Positions 58,358 through 64,000 of a DNA stretch of 64,000 bases are shown piece after piece. The stretch is from Canna indica (lineage: Eukaryota > Streptophyta > Magnoliopsida > Zingiberales > Cannaceae), in the NCBI GenBank assembly GCA_034359265.1, contig CP136895.1, positions 40,690,001-40,754,000 on the forward strand, read 5' to 3'. The position numbers and the translations under genes are program-made. How positions within the stretch are numbered: position 1 is the first letter of the stretch; each line of letters opens with the position of its first letter. The notes beneath the pieces are model-generated. The model saw only the letters and a list, made by a program, of their open reading frames with translations. It did not search any database and was not told the origin of the DNA.

Positions 58358-59786
58358 ATGGCCACCGACGCCGCCAGCCACCCCTGGTCGCTCGCCCCCC
58401 GCGGCGATCACGACGCCGCCCCGCCTTCCCCCTCCTCCACCCCGCCCCCGCCTCCGATCGACTCCTCCGACCGATCCCCCCAGAAGCCGCCGCCGGAGGA
58501 AGTGGCTCCGTCTCCGTCGGACGCCGCTCGATCGAAGAAGCCAGCCTGGAAACGGCCGCCCAATGGCTCGATCGAGGCGGGCGGCGCTGCCGTGATGGGC
58601 GGCTCCGCCTCCTGGCCCGCCCTCTCCGAATCCGCCAAGGCCGCGGTGACTTCCAAACCGCCGTCCTCCGATGCTTTGAAATCTCTTTCGGAGGGGCCTG
58701 TCCCTGCGCCCTCGGTGAGATTTTGTGCGGCAGTGATCTGAACTTTCGGGAAGCTTGGGCTTTAAATTGAAATGATCTAAATCTGTGCATGTTTTTCAAC
58801 TAATCTATGGTTGGTGATTCTGTATTGGGTTCAGGGGCCTGTGGTTTCAAGTTCTTCACCAAAGCCTAACTTGAATCCGTCTTCCACCCCAAACCATGTG
58901 GCTCCAGCACGACAGAAGTCAATGAGACGTAGCGGCAGCAGCAGTGGTACTAGTAGTAGTGGTGGTGCACCTGCTGATGGTGGAATGGTGCAGTCATCAC
59001 CGCCACCAGCTTCCGCACCTATGACACAAGCCCTCCCGGAGCCCTCACCTCGAGACCAACCTTCCAAAAACACCGCAAATTGGGATCATGCTTCTAGGGG
59101 AAGCGGATCGGGATCACAGGCACATGATGGCAGTGACCATCATAGAGGATTTGGTGGCAATCGGAGGTGGAACAATGGTGGTGATTCCGGGTCTCATCAC
59201 AATAACTATAGCAACCGCCACGATGGATATCGGAGGAATGCTGGTGGGAGAGATGTCCAGATGCGGAATCCCCGACCCTATCTCAGGTTGCCTGTATCAC
59301 CTGTGGCACCCCCATTTCTCAGCCCTCGCCCGCATGCCCAACCTTTTGGGAACTCCATGGTATTCTCAGGTAAGTCCTGAGGGCTTGATGGATGATCTGA
59401 AGTTTCTCCTTTCTACCGCTGGTATGGTTCATTTGTCATGGTGTTGTTCATAATTGCCTTCAGATATGCCTTCTCCTATCCTTTATGTTGCCCCCCAGCC
59501 ATCTCCTGTGGGTATGCCCTTTGTTCCTCATCCAGCTGCGCCCCTTCCAATGTTTGTCCCAGCAATAGATCCAAAGCGTGCTAGTTTACTAAATCAGATT
59601 GATTACTACTTCAGGTGAATATGCAATCTATAATTAATCATTACATATCAAGATCTTGTTTATGTAACTAATCTTACTGTTTCAACTTCTTCTAGCAATG
59701 AAAACTTGTGCAGAGATGTTTACTTGAGGCAGAACATGGATGAGCAGGGATGGGTACCAATATCCCTCATTGCTGGATTCAATAGA
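58358..59786 (+). CDS. La-related protein, LARP1 type (LARP1A/B/C-like), exons 1-4, 3' part outside window
   Basis: RNA-binding protein of the La-related family. Plant LARP1-type proteins act in the cytoplasm on mRNA stability and translation. Exons are 58358-58714, 58835-59369, 59464-59614 and 59696-59786, all with GT...AG introns and continuous phase (378 codons so far). Exon 1 is very GC-rich and encodes an Ala/Pro/Ser-rich region with SWPALSESAKAA (a motif common in plant LARP1). Exon 2 encodes Ser/Gly/Asn-rich disorder with an Arg/Gly/His-rich stretch. Exons 3-4 encode the La motif start: LLNQIDYYFS, NENLCRDVYLRQNMDEQGWV, PISLIAGFNR (residues 339-378). The start ATG has GCC after it. The rest of the La motif and the LARP1 C-terminal repeats lie right of the window, after an intron of more than 4.2 kb. 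Confidence 0.9.
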
Positions 59787-60266
59787 GTGAGTTGCTTATA
59801 ATAGTTATACCTAATGTTAACTTTTTTCTGTCGATGGTCTGTGTTCTGGTGCAATGTCTCCTTGGTCTCTGTGCATATTACCCTTTATTTATTTGCTTGG
59901 GTACAGAGAGTAATTTTCATTTGTATGCCAAGCATAGCTTAATGTGCAACTTCTTAGTATGAGAGAGAAGTGGAGAGGGGAGTAAGAAGGGTTCCTCCAA
60001 TTTGGGGGATGGAGAAATTCACAAAAATGAAGGGAATGGAGTCCTATATGATGAAGTCCCCTGATGAAGTAAACAAGGCCCCTTTGCTCCCTTGCACTCC
60101 AAATCCCTCAATCAAAACACACGTCCAACATAAGAATAGGGTGTTCTTGTTTGCATGATTATGAAGAGCCTTTGTTTTAGACGGCAGTAGCAGCTCTGCT
60201 GTTACTTTGCCTATGAATCTTAGTCTGATAGATACCTCCTTTCAATTCAAGGATATATGGTAGTCA

Positions 60267-60690
60267 TGAATTAGAAGTAAATATTCTGTATTTTGAACAT
60301 AGAAGTAAGGATCTTAAACTTCTCAGTACCAAGTAAGTTTGTGAGTGAACAACACTTAATACAAATAGCACAATGACATAAAAAATCTCTCCAATAAAGA
60401 GTACCAACTGATATTTATAGTAAAAAACTACCACAAAACTGCAACTAGAAACTGAAATTAAAATTGCCACAAGTAAAACTGCTGAAACACCCATATGTTG
60501 CCACATCATTTTCACTAACTTCTGCCACATCATTCACCTTAACTCCCTTTTCTTATTTTTTATGGAGTTTCCTGCGAAAATAAATCTTAAGGGGTGGTGT
60601 TGTATCAATACTTGGTGTTGTATCAATACTCCCCCCTTGATAACTCGACTTGTCCTCAAGGCGAAAAGTGGGAAACGGTTATCATAATCT
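60267..60690 (-). mobile_element. Short gypsy LTR with polypurine tract and pol 3' end
   Basis: On the minus strand: a pol-like end with LEDKSSYQGG (60640-60670; gypsy pol often ends near 'LEDK'), a purine tract AAGGGGGGAGTAT (60626-60638), then an LTR of about 359 bp beginning TGATACAACACC, with CTATAAATATC as TATA box near 60415. Upstream pol is missing. Borders at 60267 are inferred. Confidence 0.55.
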
Positions 60691-62860
60691 TCCCAACAAG
60701 CAGATCATAATCGAAAAACTTCAAATAGAAATTTTGATTCAATTCTATTAACTTGTTTTTCTTTTTCAAAAATTAGAATAATGATATAAGTCTTGAACCA
60801 TTTTCTTAAGAAGGCCATGATGTCGACATCACACGACTAGGAGGCCGCAATGGCGAGGAGGCTACAACGTTGACATTGTGTGGCCATGAGGCTACACGAT
60901 TATTGCTAGGGAACATGTCGACAACACCACGGCCTCTATGTTGCAATGGCCTCCCTGGCCGTATAACGTTGACATCACAACCTCCCTGGCCATGCATCGA
61001 TGTCCATGGCGCCACATGCGTGGTGAGAGGTAAAGATCAAAGAATATATAGGGATCTGTCGCCACACAACCACAACCGCAACCACGAAAGTTGTCATGAG
61101 AAGTGTTGGGTGAAAAAAATAAGTATTGAAAAAATCAAGAGTATTGTTGTAATTTAGAGCCTTGTAGCAAAGTAATAGCGCCTTGTTATTCCAATTTGGA
61201 GTAATTGGAGTAATAGGGAAATGGCCCTACAGTATTGTACTGTACTGGGACACGACTGTCCATGGTATTTTTTCGCAACGAACAGAGGAAAAAAGCTGTT
61301 GTCTAATGCTGCACCTTAAAAATATGCGAAACGAACGGACCCAAAGTGATTATGAGCTTATGTATAAATACTCATTATTTTGAGGGTAATATTTTGTTTC
61401 CACCATCACTTGTTCTTTTGCCAAGTTTTCTTATAATTTCAATAGTATATACTACACCTGATAATACTATCAATCTTGGAGGATAGTTGTTTGGAATTCT
61501 GCGATGTCATGTTTGTTTGCCTCAATAGGATATGAATGGGATTGGGATCTCAATTCAATGGAATAGAATTGTTATTTTCTTCTCATCTCTCTCTATTCTC
61601 CCTTCACCTCTCTCTCTATTCTACCAAGTACCAACCCCTTTTTCTGCACCCCCATCCAATCACACCCAACTTCCCCTGGACATTCATGTCATCCACCATA
61701 TCTCCTACCCCACTGCTTTTTGCCTTCGCTCATTCCAATTGCTTCACCCTGCCTCTTCAATAGTGTCATAGGATCCAGTGCCTCCATTGACCTCCTCATT
61801 TCCCTCCGTGTCATCAGGTTAAGCTGTGCCAAATATTGCCGTCTCTTTGGAACACCATCCTATCACCACTATCTTTCGGTCCACCCTATCAACTCATTGC
61901 ATCATCTTCCTTACCACCTCCACACCTTCGCAATTTCCCCTTCATCACCTCTTACACCACTACAACATTGAGCCACCACTTGCCTTGCAACACTATGACT
62001 ACTGCCCATCACAACATCTCTTAATCCATACTGCTGCCACTTTCCCTTTTTCCAATTGAGTCACAGCTACTTGTTCCCTTGTTCCTCTATTTCTATCTCT
62101 CCCCTCACAATGCCATATGATCCTTCCTCTGGCACCTCATTCTTTGCCTTTTCCGGTCGTTGGAATCATCTCCATCACCACCAAATCAGCCACTACTAGC
62201 AGCATTCTCAAATGCCACAACATTTTCCGTGTTTGACTGCTACTTTAGTCATTGCCAATCCGCGTCTCTACCACCTCTCCGACATATTTATGATGGCCTT
62301 GATGATTAGTGACCATCCACAATCTGTGCATCATCTTTGCCCCTGTTCTCGTTGCATAATGCGAATCACCATGATTCACCACCCTACTCAACTTATGAGG
62401 AGTCAAGCTTTTCGAGTGATGGAGTTGATGCAAGCAATACCTTATTAGGAATTTTATCATTTCCTTCATTTTCTTCTCATGTTAGGCTATACTAAAGGCC
62501 GTGGTTTTATGATAATTAATGTTAATTTTCACTTTGAAGTTTCCTTTATTGGATCCTTATTCCTATTAGGGTTAGGATTTCTAAGTTATATATTTCTAAC
62601 CCTTGGGGCATTATAGGACAACTTGCAATCGAATATATCTTTTATTTCTTCTCATCTCTCTCTATTCTTTCTCTTCTCCTCTCCATTTCCCTCTTTCCCC
62701 CTTTCACTATCTTTCATTTATTTGGTGTTGCATCATTAGGATATGCCCAAAAGTAAACATGGATGTGCTGTAAATAAGAAAATCTTGATCCTGTTGGTTC
62801 ACAAACATGTGAAACATGAATACTTCAGATTGCATGGTGGACTATTGTAATTTTTAAATA

Positions 62861-64000
62861 GGGTGAAGGTGCAAATTTGCCTCTCTACTATTGCAAAAAA
62901 AACAATGTTGCCCCTCAACTTCATTTGGGTGCAATGTTACCCCTCAACTTACCAACCAGGAGCAATCTTGCCCTCACGTTAACCACTGTTATAATTGATC
63001 CATTTCAGTCGTTTGACTCGAACACATAACATCCCAATCATAAAATATTGACACGTCACACCTTGCGTGGCATAATTAAATAATAAAATAAACTAAACCT
63101 TAACTCATATTAAATAGAATTCTAATTGAGCAATATAACATCCATTGATCTCATCAATGTCGTCTTCAACTACATCTTCTATACGGTCTCATATAAGGAG
63201 ACAAACATGAAAATCTCAAATATTGGTCAGGAAAAGCCCCGGGTAGGAGATATTATTCATGTCCTCTGTGTAGAGTAAGTGTACTAAATTTTGGTTTTTT
63301 GGATAATGTTCTCTACAGTTTCGTAGGCTGTGTACCAAGGTTGTGTAGATATGAGATATCTATGTTGCTTTTTTTAGCCAAGTGAGTGCAATTTTTTCTA
63401 TGGTATGACACTGATGACTGATGAGGATACGAAAGAGAGGTCAAAAACCTTGCTTCTTGAACTTCATGATGAGAATAATAAGTTGGGCTAGAAAATTATC
63501 AGACTGAATTGAAGTTGGGCTAGAAAATTATGAGATTGAATTGCAAGATTGATCACCAAGCTGATACAACACAGGAAATGACCATGCAAATAGAGAATAT
63601 GTCTTCAAGGAGAATGGATTTTGGGTTTTAAGTGGAAGAAAGCACGAACATAGGCAACAAAAGGAAGAAATTGATGATGATGACACTTTATTTGTGGTTG
63701 TTATAGTATTTGTTTGCTGGGGATTCTACAATTTTTATGGTTAAGAAGATTTTGAATATGTGGGGTAGGCATATTTTGGGTGGTAACTTTTTGTTTTTTT
63801 TGTGGTCCTACAATAATTTTTGAAGAGATCGATTGATGCAATAGTGCTCAATTAGAGTTCTATTTAATATGAGTTTAAGGGTTAGTTTAGGTATTTTTAT
63901 TATTTAATTATGCCACATAAGGTCTGATGTGTCCATGTGTTCGGGTCAAACGACTGAAACGGGTCAATTATAACGGTGGGTTAAAGTGAGGGAAAGATTG
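62861..64000 (+). mobile_element. Mutator-like element with long terminal inverted repeats (right end cut by window)
   Basis: The left terminal repeat (62861 to about 63130) starts GGGTGAAGGTGCAAATTTGC. The right repeat (about 63848 to 64000) is its inverted copy, for example AATTATAACGGTGGGTTAA against TTAACCACTGTTATAATT, and GTTCGGGTCAAACGACTGAA against TTCAGTCGTTTGACTCGAAC. The last ~100 bases of the right repeat lie outside. The 0.7-kb interior carries the GRF-like fragment and no transposase, so it is a non-autonomous, Pack-MULE-like unit. Confidence 0.8.
63157..63800 (+). pseudogene. GRF-type zinc-finger gene fragment inside the Mutator-like element
   Basis: Starts MSSSTTSSIRSHIRRQT, then in another frame WSGKAPGRRYYSCPLCRVS (compare NPGRRF-x-C-P of plant zf-GRF proteins). 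A GTAAGTG...TTTTTTTAG segment (about 63267-63379) looks like the usual intron. Then NFF-WYD (the domain's W), and a Leu/Glu-rich part LLLELHDENNKL. Frameshifts and stops disrupt it, and the first Cys pair of the finger is not readable. Plant genomes carry many such short zf-GRF genes of unknown role. Confidence 0.5.

Larger units (their letters stand above)
59787..64000 (+). other. Intron 4 of the LARP1-type gene (right end outside window)
   Basis: It begins GTGAGT right after GFNR. The next LARP1 exon should continue the La motif, and I see no such coding sequence up to 64000. The intron holds an LTR fragment (60267-60690), a pyrimidine-rich region (61530-62720) in which a CTTCTCATCTCTCTCTATTC word occurs twice about 1.08 kb apart (near 61580 and 62650), and a Mutator-like element from 62861. 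Open frames within 61530-62450 come from low-complexity CT-rich sequence. Confidence 0.75.

Noticed and set aside
61532..62469. Several open frames in the LARP1 intron
   Set aside because: They come from C/T-rich low-complexity sequence; no splice context or family.

Overview
This is a plant nuclear window, most likely monocot: the first exon of its only host gene is very GC-rich beside AT-rich introns, which is common in monocots. There are no bacterial genes, no rRNA or tRNA genes and no CRISPR array. Roughly 50 kb is nested transposable elements. One genuine host gene enters at the right edge.

Layout. 1-4016: 3' end of a plus-strand SIRE-like Copia element with its 3' LTR, inserted into the gag start of a minus-strand Ty3/gypsy element whose 5' LTR (4370-9687) is itself split by a solo LTR (5395-7926). 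9938-22149: minus-strand gag-only SIRE-like element 'M1', split by a CACTA transposon (15242-17978, which holds a 1.4-kb palindrome) and by a deleted plus-strand SIRE-like element (18444-21894). 22150-25170: another SIRE-like LTR, an L1-type LINE endonuclease fragment and a CACTA end. 25642-28091: gypsy solo LTR. 28782-38540: complete gag-only SIRE-like element 'M2' with a nested gypsy solo LTR (33794-36111). 38590-39839: SIRE-like solo LTR. 41200-42410: relic of a plant transposon-type protein gene. About 43240-49420: third gag-only element 'M3', carrying two gypsy solo LTRs. 49421-54824: deleted SIRE-like fragment, then a minus-strand Tat-lineage gypsy element broken by a SIRE-like gag fragment and a TRIM/SMART-like miniature retrotransposon. 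54986-55450: hAT MITE. 58194-64000: 5' part of a La-related protein 1 (LARP1-type) gene, four exons, whose fourth intron holds an LTR fragment and a Mutator-like element with long terminal inverted repeats and a GRF-zinc-finger-like fragment.

How the parts work together. M1, M2 and M3 share one plan: LTR, initiator-Met-tRNA primer site, gag with two zinc knuckles and a coiled coil, then about 3 kb of non-coding DNA instead of pol, then polypurine tract and LTR. They would depend on enzymes made elsewhere. Many insertions are fixed in relative time by exact target-site duplications.

The most unusual signal is in the gypsy LTRs. Five copies from divergent families keep a GTGAGT donor-like site early in the LTR. 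About 1.5-1.7 kb later they keep a small hairpin, with compensatory base changes between families, just before a U-rich tract ending in AG. This looks like an LTR-borne intron with a conserved RNA element at its acceptor. That reading is inference from sequence only.
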